The translations under genes and the position numbers were made by a program. The notes under the pieces are model-generated. The model saw only the letters and a program-made list of their open reading frames with translations. It did no database searches and was not told the DNA's origin. Below, one piece after another: positions 40,840-41,035 of a stretch of DNA of 41,035 bases. The stretch's first letter is position 1; each line of letters opens with the position of its first letter. The DNA lies in NCBI GenBank assembly GCA_021834865.1, contig JAKBRD010000003.1, positions 1 through 41,035 of the forward strand, in the 5' to 3' direction. The DNA is from Microcaldota archaeon. Lineage in GTDB: Archaea > Micrarchaeota > Micrarchaeia > Micrarchaeales > Micrarchaeaceae.

Positions 40840-41035
40840 AAACTCGCCTCGGTTTAACGCAAACAGATGGGCATTACTGCTTATCCTGCAGAATCATTGC
40901 CTGCAGGTAAACAAACCCATTGCAAAATTCATCCAAACAAACACACTTGCAGTTATTATGTAAAATAATCAAAGCCGAAAAACAAGGCTCACAAAAAAAC
41001 TGGCCATTAAATTTTCATAGGTTAACTATAAAAGG
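40840..41035. other. Region upstream of psmB without a visible gene
   Basis: About 200 bases lie between the psmB start and the window edge. I see no open frame with coding character and no RNA gene. The stretch holds the psmB leader and probably its promoter; CTATAAAAGG at the edge (41026-41035) would read as a TATA element on the plus strand for a gene outside the window. Confidence 0.4.

Noticed and set aside
1..41035. CRISPR arrays, tRNA, rRNA or insertion sequences
   Set aside because: I saw no regularly spaced repeats, no tRNA-like T-loop plus anticodon arrangement in the gaps, no rRNA-like stretch and no transposase motif. Gaps are short, mostly under 210 bases. Small structured RNAs could still be missed by eye.

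Overview
The window is archaeal chromosome. Markers are topoisomerase VI subunit A, family B DNA polymerase, type II methionine aminopeptidase, archaeal-type leucyl-tRNA synthetase, a Hel308-like helicase, the KH/beta-CASP termination nuclease aCPSF1/FttA and a proteasome beta subunit with a short propeptide. Promoters look archaeal (AT-rich TATA elements 25-40 bases before starts, short leaders). Genes are tightly packed, often overlapping, with many small uncharacterised membrane proteins. My best guess is a small-genome DPANN archaeon, possibly Micrarchaeota (ARMAN-2-like). That guess rests on gene style and a middling GC content, not on a search.

Layout. 1-2.9 kb: end of a probable top6B, top6A, and three small uncharacterised genes. 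3.1-5.4 kb: adenosylcobalamin-type (class II) ribonucleotide reductase, preceded by a cluster of inverted repeats and followed by a T-rich terminator. 5.5-10.3 kb: two tandem paralogous GT-C-like membrane glycosyltransferases and an alpha/beta hydrolase in one operon. 10.3-19.6 kb (minus strand): map and polB, two small hypothetical genes, leuS overlapping a HAD phosphatase, and a compact GH15-like glucohydrolase. 19.7-21.5 kb (plus strand): an A24 prepilin-peptidase-like protease and a six-helix membrane protein. 21.5-29.2 kb (minus strand): HTH regulator, Hel308-like helicase, membrane GT2 glycosyltransferase, M1 aminopeptidase and a sugar-nucleotide epimerase. 38.2-40.8 kb (minus strand): aCPSF1 and proteasome beta.

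The most interesting part is 29.3-36.6 kb (minus strand), a chain of nine overlapping or nearly abutting genes. In order of transcription they are: a VirB2-like two-helix pilin candidate; a VirB6/CedA-like polytopic membrane protein; a membrane-anchored protein resembling a detached VirB4 N-terminal domain; a HerA/VirB4/CedB-like ATPase; two proteins of unknown family; two tiny hydrophobic proteins (one of only 56 residues); and a second, larger HerA/VirB4-like ATPase. I read this as a chromosomally settled type IV secretion-like or Ced/Ted-like DNA-transfer apparatus. Its promoter carries a TATA element flanked by two copies of a near-palindromic 15-base repeat, and a large sequon-rich surface protein lies just upstream. 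I see no relaxase, integrase or transposase, which fits DNA import or cell-cell contact better than a self-transmissible element. I found no tRNA, rRNA, CRISPR array or insertion sequence.
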